A stretch of DNA of 52,958 nucleotides from Candidatus Polarisedimenticolaceae bacterium (GCA_021648685.1 JAKISI010000016.1:1-52958), one strand, 5' to 3'; counted from the first letter of the stretch, positions 8,250-16,850 are shown. Notes: a model not told the origin generated them from the letters alone. A program made the numbers and translations.

Positions 8250-9314
8250 CTACTCGTCAACACCCTGACGCCACCAGCCACGCGGGTCATCCTTCATGCT
8301 GTCATCCATCTCATCAAACTCTGGCTCATCGCCAACCAGGATCCGGGTTGATTCATCATCTTCCTTGCCTAAAAATACCAGCTCCATATAGAACTCTTTG
8401 TATTTTTGAACCAGGCCGGCAATATTGAGGTTAGTCAAACCATCCGTTCTGGCATCAGAAAACCCAAGCTCCCGAAAAGGTAGAAACGCCTTGCCATCTT
8501 CCGCCACATGGCAGCGCGTGCAAAACCGGCCAATCGGGTTAACAATAGTGTGGAACATCTTTTTCACAGACCCCTGTTGCTGAGCCGTAAGCTGACCACG
8601 CATGTTAATGAACTCAGCAGCCTCGGGGGCATCTTCTGTGATCTCCAGCAGCTCTTCCCCGCCATTTGGCAGTTTACGGTAGGCAACGATTTTGGAATAA
8701 TGATCATCGGTCTCAATAAGGTTGCCTGTCTCTTCGTCATAGGCTATGCCGTACTGTGGGCCGCTAACCTTGATACCGGAGTAGTTAAGCCAACGGAATG
8801 TCAACTCCTCTTCTGGAATCTTCTCATTGTCTACATGGCAGGTCATGCACCCAACGAACTGGGTATGCATATTCAGCATGGTGCGAACCATTGGCCGTTT
8901 GGCATGCGGGAAATCACCATGGCAATAGAAACAGACGGGTTGCTTGCCTTTTGAATAGGCCGCCTCTTCGGGTGAATTATGGAAGTGTCTGATGCGCTCA
9001 AGACTACCCTCATGAGAGACTCTTTCCAGGAAGCTGCGCTTAGTGGATTCTTCCGGTGTCCACAGGTGAGAAAGCATATTATAGGAGACAATAAGCAACA
9101 GGCTGGCAATAACAAACCACAAAAACACCGATACCATCCATGCCCACGCCGGGTGATTTCGTCGAATACCGGAAACACTGAACAGGTCAGCTGTCTCTTC
9201 CCCAGGGATCTTCGACTTATGGTCGATAATCACCATCACGGCAGTTACGAAAAATACAAACAGTGTTACCGCCAGGGCGATAAAAATGGCATCGAGCTCT
9301 ACTGTTTCACCCAT
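8250..9314 (-). CDS. Membrane-anchored triheme c-type cytochrome
   Basis: 354 residues. There is no cleavable signal; instead there are two transmembrane helices (about residues 9-30 and 55-80). A periplasmic domain follows with three CXXCH motifs: CFYCH (about 128), CMTCH (about 154) and CTRCH (about 265). The C-terminus is very acidic (DEPEFDEMDDSMKDD). It is the last gene of the operon that also encodes a cytochrome b, a 7-heme protein with a C-terminal anchor and an 8-heme protein. Inference: it relays electrons between the membrane b/c unit and soluble carriers. I do not recognise a named family; it is not a NapC/NirT cytochrome, which have one helix and four hemes. Confidence 0.85.
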   Translation of the reverse strand: MGETVELDAIFIALAVTLFVFFVTAVMVIIDHKSKIPGEETADLFSVSGIRRNHPAWAWMVSVFLWFVIASLLLIVSYNMLSHLWTPEESTKRSFLERVSHEGSLERIRHFHNSPEEAAYSKGKQPVCFYCHGDFPHAKRPMVRTMLNMHTQFVGCMTCHVDNEKIPEEELTFRWLNYSGIKVSGPQYGIAYDEETGNLIETDDHYSKIVAYRKLPNGGEELLEITEDAPEAAEFINMRGQLTAQQQGSVKKMFHTIVNPIGRFCTRCHVAEDGKAFLPFRELGFSDARTDGLTNLNIAGLVQKYKEFYMELVFLGKEDDESTRILVGDEPEFDEMDDSMKDDPRGWWRQGVDE

Positions 9315-9374
9315 AACCAGAAACCTTCAATATTGTAAAAGTATTTATTGTTACCTGAAGCGATGCTCAGCGCA

Positions 9375-9491
9375 TCAACCTTCAGAAGTCATTAGCCAAA
9401 TGGCGAACAAACCAAAGACCGTCCAGGCCAGCACAAAGACAAGGGAGCCATAGGCTATGAATTTTTGCCCTTTTGTCAGCTGTGACATCAT
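9375..9491 (-). CDS. 38-residue single-helix membrane protein
   Basis: This short gene starts with tandem ATG codons (9491 and 9488). The first overlaps the TGA of the cytochrome b gene as ATGA, and it ends with TGA at 9375-9377. The product begins MMSQLTKGQKF, has one hydrophobic helix (IAYGSLVFVLAWTVFGLFAIW) and ends LMTSEG. Its overlap with cytochrome b and its place before the triheme gene suggest a small subunit of the same membrane complex, comparable to small subunits of cytochrome oxidases (analogy only). Chance is unlikely given the overlapping start, the operon position and the clean helix, but no homolog can be checked here. Confidence 0.65.
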   Translation of the reverse strand: MMSQLTKGQKFIAYGSLVFVLAWTVFGLFAIWLMTSEG

Positions 9492-10507
9492 GACTGCTTC
9501 TCTTCCACCATGCCTTCTTCTCCTGCCTCCTGCATCGCCTTCTCTTTAACCCACTGGCGGTGCTGATCGAACAAGAAATTCTGGCGTGCGTCTATCTCTT
9601 TTGAAGCAGAGACCAATCCTTTACTGACTAGCATTTCGCGCAGGTAGGCTCTCTCTTCTGGCAATGATGCCAGGCACCTGAGGTACTCAAGAAAATGCTC
9701 TTCAATCTGATGCTCCCTGGTCAGCTTGCCCGTCAGAAATGTCCACTGCATAGGGAAGCGCCCAGGCGCAAGATGCACGTTATACCAGTGCCAAAATGCG
9801 ATAACTAACAGCGCAAGCAAGGCCTCATGAGGGTGAGACAATCGCATCATCTCCTGAAAATGGGAGGCAACGTCCGCAGGCAAGACGCTGTTCCAGAACT
9901 CAGGAAAGATAAAACTTGATCCCGATACCACCATGACGATATTACCAAAGGCGGCAGCAAAGTAATGGATCTTCTGCTTATACATGAACTTGTCCATCTC
10001 TGGACGGTTTTCACTCCGACCAGCGTGATAAGACATGTCAGCAACAAAATCTCTCGCATCCTTCATAACAGGCAGAATACTGCGGGCCATATCGAACCGA
10101 CCCAAGGTGATCTTTTGCAAGGTGCCACCAATAACAGTAATGAGGTGGTAGATCATTGAGAGCACCATCCAGGCTGCCAAAGTACGATGGATAACGCGCG
10201 TAACCTCTACGCCACCCAGCACGTCATTAAACGGCACAGCCCAGAATGCATCATTATAGTGAATGGGCAATCCGGTGAACGCCAGCAATAGAAAGGTTGT
10301 AAAGGTCAGCAGATGCTGGATGCGGATATGCACAGAGTAGCGGAACAGATCACCGACTGGATTTGACTCCACATTTTTGTATATCTGCCTTCTATCCTCC
10401 GGCATCATGGAGACGATCTCTTCAAGATCATTCACATCTTCCGCAGGGATTTTATATTGGCGCAGGAAAGTCCCCAGCACCTTGTTTGCATCATTGGACA
10501 GCTTCAT
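9488..10507 (-). CDS. Cytochrome b, inner-membrane quinone-linked subunit (CbcB/FdnI-like)
   Basis: 339 residues with four predicted transmembrane helices near 60-84, 105-128, 180-203 and 228-250. Histidines are placed to bind two b hemes: HIRIQH at the start of helix 1, IHRTLAAW and IYHLI in helix 2, KIHYF in helix 3, and SHPHEALL and FWHWYNVH in helix 4. This matches the cytochrome b561/formate-dehydrogenase-gamma type. A soluble N-terminal segment (1-55) and a charged C-terminal tail flank the helices. Directly upstream is a 7-heme cytochrome with a C-terminal helix, an arrangement known in Geobacter as CbcBA, a menaquinol-oxidising complex used in metal reduction. That role here is inferred from layout and helix pattern. 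Confidence 0.87.
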   Translation of the reverse strand: MKLSNDANKVLGTFLRQYKIPAEDVNDLEEIVSMMPEDRRQIYKNVESNPVGDLFRYSVHIRIQHLLTFTTFLLLAFTGLPIHYNDAFWAVPFNDVLGGVEVTRVIHRTLAAWMVLSMIYHLITVIGGTLQKITLGRFDMARSILPVMKDARDFVADMSYHAGRSENRPEMDKFMYKQKIHYFAAAFGNIVMVVSGSSFIFPEFWNSVLPADVASHFQEMMRLSHPHEALLALLVIAFWHWYNVHLAPGRFPMQWTFLTGKLTREHQIEEHFLEYLRCLASLPEERAYLREMLVSKGLVSASKEIDARQNFLFDQHRQWVKEKAMQEAGEEGMVEEKQS

Positions 10508-10600
10508 TCTTGTGTTGTCCCCATTAGTTAATCTGTGTCTAGTCTCTCTTCAGCTGGATTACCGAAGCAAATCCGCTGAAGACCTTATATTTATTAACGC

Positions 10601-11698
10601 TTACCTGCGTTTGCGTCGGCTGCGTCCACGCCAGGTTGTACCATTACGCAGTATCCATGACACGCCGTCACGCTTGCGCCCAATCGTTTCAAACAAGGAG
10701 AGCCCAACCAGCAGAACCAGCGCCACATTGCCCACAATGGCATAAACGATTTCTGCATAATAATTGAATTTATTCAGCTCTTTGTCATGGGTTGGATGCG
10801 GATCAATCGCTGCATAGTTGGCATCCGCCGTTTTATGGCACTGTTTACAGGTCTTTACCCGATTGTCCTTATGAACAGGAGACATCGGATCCCGCGATGG
10901 AAGCAGCTCATGCACGCTCATGTAGTAGTTGTCTGGCGAAGCGTGGCAGCTCAGGCAGTCGGCAACCTGCTTGTTACCATATTTAGCCACCTTGCCGTGA
11001 AAACTCTTCTCGTATGACTCCGCTGCAATCGTGTATTTCTCGCCAAGTTCACGCCCCGTTGCATCTGCATCTGCTTTGTGCCGTGCAATCATCTCCTGAT
11101 CTGCATGGCAACGCGAACAGAGTTTAACGATCTCTTGCGTATCCCGCTTTACTTCCCGGATGCGCCGACTGGTATGGTTGTACCATTTGAAGGCGAATTT
11201 CTCATCCTCATGGCAGACAACACAGCGATCTGTGATCTCCTTTGGTGGAGCCTCCTCTTCTTCATTATAGAAGGGGTTGGTGTGGCAGGTGATGCAGTAG
11301 GGTTTGTCATTATCCAGCCCTGTCTCCAGCTTCTCGCGCCCATGAACGCTTTTCTTGAAGGTGTCATAGATGGACTTATGGCTGAACGGCTTGCCTGTTG
11401 ATGGATTCTCAATCGAGTGGCATTCGCGGTCACATCGGACACCCTCCTTCACAGGACGATGAGGCAGCTGCTTGATGTAATAGTGGCAGTCACGACAAGG
11501 CACGTTGCGGTGCACTGTTTTAGAGAATACTTCGGGGATCACATAATAGGCCTTCTGAAAGCCCTCATCATCAACCCGCCCCATCTTAGGGTATTTATGG
11601 CACATCAGACATGCCTCGTCATCCACAAATGCCTGGGATACCGAGGGCAGACTGAGCGCGACAACTATGGCGCATAGCAGCAACCTTATTTTACTCAT
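10601..11698 (-). CDS. Heptaheme c-type cytochrome with C-terminal membrane anchor (CbcA-like)
   Basis: 365 residues from ATG 11698, chosen over GTG 11707 because AGGTG sits at proper distance and the signal peptide then starts cleanly (MSKIRLLL). Seven CXXCH motifs are CLMCH, CRDCH, CITCH, CVVCH, CSRCH, CLSCH and CKQCH. There is also an atypical CDRECH (CX3CH) near residue 90 that could bind an eighth haem or none. A single helix (about 315-338) near the C-terminus is followed by a strongly basic tail ending RGRSRRKRR, so the haem domain is periplasmic. With the cytochrome b gene next in line this resembles Geobacter CbcA. Expected role: take electrons from the b hemes and pass them to periplasmic carriers. 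Confidence 0.88.
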   Translation of the reverse strand: MSKIRLLLCAIVVALSLPSVSQAFVDDEACLMCHKYPKMGRVDDEGFQKAYYVIPEVFSKTVHRNVPCRDCHYYIKQLPHRPVKEGVRCDRECHSIENPSTGKPFSHKSIYDTFKKSVHGREKLETGLDNDKPYCITCHTNPFYNEEEEAPPKEITDRCVVCHEDEKFAFKWYNHTSRRIREVKRDTQEIVKLCSRCHADQEMIARHKADADATGRELGEKYTIAAESYEKSFHGKVAKYGNKQVADCLSCHASPDNYYMSVHELLPSRDPMSPVHKDNRVKTCKQCHKTADANYAAIDPHPTHDKELNKFNYYAEIVYAIVGNVALVLLVGLSLFETIGRKRDGVSWILRNGTTWRGRSRRKRR

Positions 11699-11739
11699 GG
11701 GCAACACCTAACATTTTTTGTTGTAACAACGTCTGGCCG

Positions 11740-12735
11740 CTACATTTCATGGCAGGCCAGACATATCTCAAATTTCCCACGCCGCAGACGCTTATAACCA
11801 TCTGCACCTATATCCGCCTTCCTGATGAACTGCACACCCCTTTCGTGCGGATTATGACAGGTTGCACAAAAGATGCTACCTGTTCCAGGCTCTCGCGGCA
11901 TCACTGTCCCGCTTTCCGCCTCCATTATTTCCAGGCGCCTGCGGATTTTTTCCGGGGGAACCTTTAAATGGTCAGGCCCCCCACCTATCTTGTTGCCGGT
12001 AGCGCCAAACCAGGATCCCCCTGGGTGCGGACTATACGGATGGCAACCTGTACAGAGTTTTTTCAGGTCTTCAACTACATTAAAAGTGACATCTTCGATA
12101 CTTTTTGCAGCAGAACGATTCGGTGTCACATTGTGGCAAAAGAAGCACTGCTCTGTGTCCAGCTCTCCCTCATCTGTAATCTGATCATGAGGATTGTAAC
12201 GCTCATAATCCTCAGGATCATGGCAATTAAAGCATAAATCTGTACGCGATGAATATGGCCCGCCCCGAAAAAACAGCGGATTTATCTCAGCCTGCTCAAA
12301 CGAGCTCTCATCACAATGCACCGGCAGATCATGACAGGCGATGCAGGTAAGTACGCCTCCACCACGATCCAGTGCGGCCAGAAAATCTTCCGGCATGCGA
12401 TCCAAAAACTCATCCGGAGGCTCAATATCAACGGCATGGATGTACTCAGCCACCAATGATGGGTCATGGCAATTCCCACAGAGCCCATTGTAATCCGTGG
12501 TTCGCAGTGGCGGCATCTTATCATCTTCTACTGCCTTTTCAAGGTGGCAGGCCACACATGCATCCGCTCGCCAATGAGGATTAGGAACCTCTTCAAAGGC
12601 AATCTTTTCATCTGCGAGCAGGTCATGTATCTGCTCGGGGTTATTTAAAAGCTCTCTCTCACTTATCGCCCACGCACCACCACTAATCGTTACGCAAGCC
12701 AGCAGCAACAGCACGACTATTGCACGAGCGACCAC
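11740..12735 (-). CDS. Octaheme c-type cytochrome, first gene of the b/c operon
   Basis: 331 residues with a signal peptide (VLLLLACVTISGGAWA). Eight CXXCH motifs are CVACH, CGNCH, CIACH, CFNCH, CFFCH, CTGCH, CATCH and CLACH, the last two residues from the end. The mature part is acidic, rich in Asp/Glu between hemes. The start is GTG (12735) behind AGGAGG with a short four-base spacer. It is followed after 41 bases by the heptaheme gene. No match to octaheme nitrite/hydroxylamine reductases is apparent (no CXXCK site, spacing differs), so a carrier rather than an enzyme is favoured. It is probably the periplasmic partner of the membrane b/c unit. Confidence 0.87.
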   Translation of the reverse strand: MVARAIVVLLLLACVTISGGAWAISERELLNNPEQIHDLLADEKIAFEEVPNPHWRADACVACHLEKAVEDDKMPPLRTTDYNGLCGNCHDPSLVAEYIHAVDIEPPDEFLDRMPEDFLAALDRGGGVLTCIACHDLPVHCDESSFEQAEINPLFFRGGPYSSRTDLCFNCHDPEDYERYNPHDQITDEGELDTEQCFFCHNVTPNRSAAKSIEDVTFNVVEDLKKLCTGCHPYSPHPGGSWFGATGNKIGGGPDHLKVPPEKIRRRLEIMEAESGTVMPREPGTGSIFCATCHNPHERGVQFIRKADIGADGYKRLRRGKFEICLACHEM

Positions 12736-12862
12736 ATACCCTCCTGATCCAAGTAAGTCATTAAAAAATATAATTAATTACCACGGGGAGGGGCACTCTT
12801 TTATTTTTGGCGGGCAGTATACACAATTAATCAATGGAAAAAACACCACTATACCAACCGCT

Positions 12863-13987
12863 TCAACGCAGCAATGTTACTACCCCATCCAGTGTCATCG
12901 CGATAATTCCGTGCCCAGTCACTGCAACCTGCCCAAATACACCTCCCTCCATCTCTCGCTCCCATATTAGCTCCTGCTTTTGCAGGTCGATCGCCAGCAG
13001 CCTGCCTTCAACAGTCCCAATCACAGCTATTCCATTGGAATCTACAACCGGGCTATGCCGCAGCCCCTCTTCCAGATCCATGCGCCACGATATACTGCCT
13101 TTTTCAGCGTCTATTCCATATAAGATACCACTGCGACTTGCAATAATCACTGTATCCTTAAACAATACAGGCGTGCCTTGAGGCCAGTCATCCAGCTCAA
13201 CTCGCCAGATCTCCTTTCCATCCTCTGCCTGCAATGCATAAAGATTACGGTCGTATGAACCTATGTAGAGACGTCCTTCGCTGACTGTGGCAGCACCATA
13301 AATCGACGAGCCCAGCGCCACTCCCCAGACGGGTTTACCTGTTTTTGCATCTATCGCATAAAAACGACCATTTTTTCCGCCTATAAACACCCGCTTGTCA
13401 TCGAGTGACGGGGAGGCATACAAACCACCATATTTATAGTCATTTGCCAGGTATCTCCAGCGCACCTTCCCCGTAGATAAATCCAGTGCGTACAGATGCA
13501 GATCATTTGAGCCTATAAATACCGTACCACTGCGTATAACAGGAGAGGATAGGATCTTACCGCCAGTCTTTACCTGCCAGATAATCTTTCCATCCAGTAT
13601 ATTTAAAGCGGTGACCACACCATCTTTTGCCCCCGCTATCAATATGTTTCCCGAGACCGCTGGTGTCGCTGACAACATCCCCTTTACCGCTCTTTCCCAG
13701 GCAATGGAGCCATCCTTGATGCCAAGTGATTTAATGCGCTTCCCGCGTGCTGCAACAAAGACCTGATCACCGATCACCACAGGTGATGCATAAAAGCGCC
13801 TGGCAATACCCGCCTGCCAAACAGTTTCCGGATTTAAAGAGATCGCATCTGAGCTACGTGACAGATGCTGTGCTCCGCCATTAAGCGCACTCCAGTCAGC
13901 AGCACTTGTCTCAGAAAGCACCACCATAAACAGGCAGAGGCTAAACAGGTAGCTGATAGATCGACTCTTTCGGATTTGAAGATGCAT
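12863..13987 (-). CDS. Exported PQQ-like (BamB-type) beta-propeller protein
   Basis: 374 residues with a signal peptide (hydrophobic 12-27, ending TSAAD). There are at least seven blades of the PQQ/WD-like type with repeated ALDxxTGKxxW motifs (for example ALNILDGKIIW, ALDLSTGKVRW, AIDAKTGKPVW, ALQAEDGKEIW, GIDAEKGSISW, AIDLQKQELIW). There is no sign of the PQQ-binding and calcium residues of alcohol dehydrogenases, so this is a structural or binding propeller as in BamB. It starts 27 bases after the stop of the outer-membrane barrel gene, so the two form a pair. Inference: it assists assembly of, or docks on, the barrel. It ends 127 bases before the octaheme gene start; nothing clear lies in that AT-rich gap (12736-12862). 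Confidence 0.85.
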   Translation of the reverse strand: MHLQIRKSRSISYLFSLCLFMVVLSETSAADWSALNGGAQHLSRSSDAISLNPETVWQAGIARRFYASPVVIGDQVFVAARGKRIKSLGIKDGSIAWERAVKGMLSATPAVSGNILIAGAKDGVVTALNILDGKIIWQVKTGGKILSSPVIRSGTVFIGSNDLHLYALDLSTGKVRWRYLANDYKYGGLYASPSLDDKRVFIGGKNGRFYAIDAKTGKPVWGVALGSSIYGAATVSEGRLYIGSYDRNLYALQAEDGKEIWRVELDDWPQGTPVLFKDTVIIASRSGILYGIDAEKGSISWRMDLEEGLRHSPVVDSNGIAVIGTVEGRLLAIDLQKQELIWEREMEGGVFGQVAVTGHGIIAMTLDGVVTLLR

Positions 13988-14014
13988 TCTTACCCTGTGG
14001 TACTGCTGTTTGAC

Positions 14015-15808
14015 TTACAGCCGCCAGCCAAAAAAGCGTTTGATTTCAAACATAATTGACTGATCAGAAAAAACATCATAACCAAGATCCGTCTCGGTGT
14101 AGGTGTATCTGAACGAGGTTACCAGCTTCCCCATGGATGAGCTGATTTCGGTAGCAGCCCTGATTTCATCTCTGGCACTGGCATCATTATATTGAATCTC
14201 TTCAATTCGCCTTGTCCACTCCAGCTCACTGGAAAACCGCACATTAAAACGCCTGTAGAGCGGCCCGGAGATAAGCCCCTTGACGCCAAATAGAGAAAAC
14301 TCTCTGCTATCCTGCTTCCTCCATCGCTGGCGCGCATTGATGGAGCTGCGCATTTTACGCCCAAGGCGGTATCTAACCAGTGCAGAAGAGTTAAAGCCAA
14401 TACTGAAATCCCCACGGTTAGGTTGGGATGCTGTAACATTTCCAGAGATCAGAGAAGAGGCTCTGCTGGAAATTTTATATCTGCTCCTGGCTGAATAGTC
14501 CGCAGAGTACGAATAGCTATCATCTTTCGCCATCTCATATTGAGCCCGAAGAGTAGCCACATCAGAATACAGCGGGGCGTTTGGTCTGGAGACGCTCAGT
14601 GATGCGGTTTGGCTGATTCGAAGCTCCTCTGAGGGCCCTCTTTGGGAGCTCAATCCAGAACCCCATGCCGGTGCTCGCACCTGCAAATTATAGTAAGAGT
14701 TGAACCGATAAACCTCATACTTGCGCCTATAAGCCAGCCTGCCGCTTGCGTTTGCATAAAGCTGTGTTGTGGAATCCTGATCTGCCCCACCACCAACACG
14801 AGCCGATATCCCGGTAGAGGCCGTGCCTTTTAAATATTCGTTAAAGTCATGGGGGTAGCTATAAATTGCACCCGCAGTTCCATAATAGTCAGCACCATCA
14901 TCATCCGATCTCAAATTCAATGAGTAATAGTGCTGGAGCCTTTCTGACTCCTGAACCCTTAGGTTTGAATTTGATGTAAAGACATACTCATCATCAACAC
15001 CATCATCCCGCCCCTCATAATACCGCTGATAGAGCAAGGCATTGGAGGTTAAGTCCGTTTTTCTCCCAAATTTTGTATTGTTGTTTATAAAAAAGTAGTG
15101 CTGCACATCAGACTCATCACTTACACTATCATCAGAGGAGTCGAACTGGTAGCCGTATCTTGAACGCGTCTCTCCCCACTTGCCTTTCAGGAACGTCTTG
15201 CTTGCAGTTGTTTGAAGCCTGTGTCTTAGAATGTCTCGCCCACGCGCCTCCCCTGAAGTTCCTGCCGTCAGGCCTGCGGACTCCTCAAGCGTAAAACTAT
15301 AGCGTATTCGCACCCGACCCAGCTGCTTTTGAACCAGCCCCCAGTTTAGCGATGCCTGGGTGTGGTCTGTATCAATCCCTATCCCTCCATCACCATCCAC
15401 TGTCCGTGTTGTTTTAGAGGCCGATAAGCGGATCGGTGAATATGGGTAGCGCCATCGAGGAAAAAGAACGGACTGAAGCCTGAAGCCAATAGACTCCTCA
15501 TCAAAATCATAGGAAGTGGTATCTGCTTTACTTCTGCTTGAGATGTATTGCAGGCCCAGGTCTACCGTCATAAAGCGGGGGTCCCAGATAAACCCCCCTG
15601 TGTTGATTGCTGTAGTTGAGGTCAGCTCATTCGACTTTATCTTGCTGCTACCGTACTTCCTGAGCCTGTTATCCAGGCGCAGCGAAGTACTCCCTCCTAT
15701 CGAGCCAAGGTATATACCGTAATCTCGAAGCGCGGCCATCACAGGAGAACCCCCAATAGTGCAAATAATCACCAGCAAAGCAAATGCTGTCCTGCCAACA
15801 GAACCCAT
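14015..15808 (-). CDS. Large outer-membrane beta-barrel protein
   Basis: 597 residues with a signal peptide (about 1-25, ending VMAAL). The rest is a long run of alternating polar/aromatic strands and Asp/Ser/Gly/Tyr-rich turns with no hydrophobic helix, typical of a barrel of about 20 or more strands. The C-terminus ends in an aromatic strand (FEIKRFFGWRL). Size and the neighbouring multiheme cytochromes recall the MtrB/PioB porins of porin-cytochrome conduits, but the N-terminal CXXC of MtrB is absent, so family membership is not claimed. First of a pair with the PQQ-like propeller. Best guess: the outer-membrane sheath for one of the cytochromes in this locus. Confidence 0.78.
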   Translation of the reverse strand: MGSVGRTAFALLVIICTIGGSPVMAALRDYGIYLGSIGGSTSLRLDNRLRKYGSSKIKSNELTSTTAINTGGFIWDPRFMTVDLGLQYISSRSKADTTSYDFDEESIGFRLQSVLFPRWRYPYSPIRLSASKTTRTVDGDGGIGIDTDHTQASLNWGLVQKQLGRVRIRYSFTLEESAGLTAGTSGEARGRDILRHRLQTTASKTFLKGKWGETRSRYGYQFDSSDDSVSDESDVQHYFFINNNTKFGRKTDLTSNALLYQRYYEGRDDGVDDEYVFTSNSNLRVQESERLQHYYSLNLRSDDDGADYYGTAGAIYSYPHDFNEYLKGTASTGISARVGGGADQDSTTQLYANASGRLAYRRKYEVYRFNSYYNLQVRAPAWGSGLSSQRGPSEELRISQTASLSVSRPNAPLYSDVATLRAQYEMAKDDSYSYSADYSARSRYKISSRASSLISGNVTASQPNRGDFSIGFNSSALVRYRLGRKMRSSINARQRWRKQDSREFSLFGVKGLISGPLYRRFNVRFSSELEWTRRIEEIQYNDASARDEIRAATEISSSMGKLVTSFRYTYTETDLGYDVFSDQSIMFEIKRFFGWRL

Positions 15809-16288
15809 GCAGCCAATGCTTATATTGCTAAATTAAAGTGAGATTTCACCAGTCGCCATTCCATAGCTTCAAACACACTTCTCTGTATTGGCTGGTCTGT
15901 CTACAGTCTAGCCTCACGGGCACACCCCTCCCAACACCATGATGAATAAAAGATAAGCGCTGTCTTTTTATAAGCGAGCACGCTTATTAATTGTTAGAAA
16001 TACAACCCACCCTGTGCATGCCATCCAATAGCCGCCAGGCTGCTGCCTGAAATATCTAATGCCTGCACGGCTCCCCATCGTTACACATTGTGATCGCTGA
16101 TTGTACTTGATTCCCTCACCAAACCAAAACACTAACCGCCTTCTCTCTCCCACATTAACCACTAAAAAGCGCAAAGGGAGAGCAATCAGCCACCCGCTAC
16201 CATCTACAAATTCATAATCCGGGGTGCAGGCAGGTAATACAGAGGATATACAATAAATGGGTCTATACCATATCGAGTGGTTCAATGA
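15809..16288. other. Non-coding gap with a possible decayed reading frame
   Basis: This is the 480 bases upstream of the barrel gene. A minus-strand frame at 15968-16321 reads protein-like (WLIALPLRFLVV, RRLVFWFGEG, GYWMACTGWVVFLTI). However, its first codons lie inside the left inverted repeat of the GxxExxY element, and it has no ribosome site or neighbour relation. It could be the remnant of a gene disrupted by that element, or chance. An AAGCGxxxGCxCGCTT-like hairpin lies at about 15971-15985. The barrel promoter should lie near 15810-15870, but no strong box is visible. Confidence 0.3.
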
Positions 16289-16318
16289 ATAGACACAGAG
16301 ACCACAGGGGCCACAGAG
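16289..16318 (+). repeat. Left inverted repeat of GxxExxY element
   Basis: ATAGACACAGAGACCAC, six variable bases, then CACAGAG. The reverse complement occurs at 16699-16728 with the same layout: 17 and 7 matching bases around a different six-base spacer. The pair frames the single gene between them. Confidence 0.8.
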
Positions 16319-16353
16319 CATGAAAAGAGTGTAGTAAGGAGCTGTCAGAAACA

Positions 16354-16698
16354 GTGATAGATTGTGCTATTGAGGTGCATCGTACACTGGGTGCTGGATT
16401 GTTAGAAAACACCTATGAGAAATGTTTGGCTTATGAACTAAGCATGAAGGATATACCCTTTATTATTCAGGCACCCATTCCGATACAGTATAAGGATATT
16501 AAGCTTGAATGTGGCTACAGGCTTGATTTTCTGGTGGACGACTGTCTAATTTTAGAACTTAAATCGGTTGAAAAATTACTGAAGATCCATGAGGCACAAA
16601 TATTGACCTATTTGAAATTAACGCATATCTCTACGGGATTGCTGATAAATTTTAATGCATCCAGGTTGATCAATGGAATTAAACGCTACAAACAATAA
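16354..16698 (+). CDS. GxxExxY family protein (PD-(D/E)XK nuclease-like)
   Basis: 114 residues. The family signature is complete: a start-proximal CAIEVHRTLGAGLLENTYEKCL (the GxxExxY motif), then GYRLDFLVDD and LILELKSVEKL, which carry the acidic and lysine residues of the PD-(D/E)XK nuclease fold (D, then ExK). It ends in the usual LINFN...LINGIKRY. Function is unknown in the family. The GTG start is 12 bases from AAGGAG; homologs usually have 8-12 more residues, and the upstream in-frame codons (ELSET) fit that tail, so a CTG start at 16342 is possible. It is the only plus-strand gene in the first 19 kb, is AT-richer than its neighbours and is framed by 30-base inverted repeats, the right one beginning at the first base after its stop. 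It is probably an inserted unit. Confidence 0.85.
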   Translation: MIDCAIEVHRTLGAGLLENTYEKCLAYELSMKDIPFIIQAPIPIQYKDIKLECGYRLDFLVDDCLILELKSVEKLLKIHEAQILTYLKLTHISTGLLINFNASRLINGIKRYKQ

Positions 16699-16728
16699 CT
16701 CTGTGTTCTCAGTGGTCTCTGTGTCTAT
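16699..16728 (-). repeat. Right inverted repeat of GxxExxY element
   Basis: Reverse complement of 16289-16318 in its 17-base and 7-base conserved blocks, with the six-base spacer differing. It starts directly after the TAA of the GxxExxY gene. Confidence 0.8.
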
Positions 16729-16850
16729 GAAAAATAGCTGCATTCCCCACTCAATATGGCATAGCCCCCAATAAATAGTACAAGGGGATGGTGTCGTTTA
16801 CTGCGTGTGGTCAGAGCAACAAACCACCGGAAAAACAGAAGCTATTCAAC

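Noticed and set aside
15968-16321. 117-codon minus-strand frame with protein-like stretches
   Set aside because: It starts inside the inverted repeat of the GxxExxY element, lacks a ribosome site and matches no family I recognise. Kept only as a possible remnant in the gap description.
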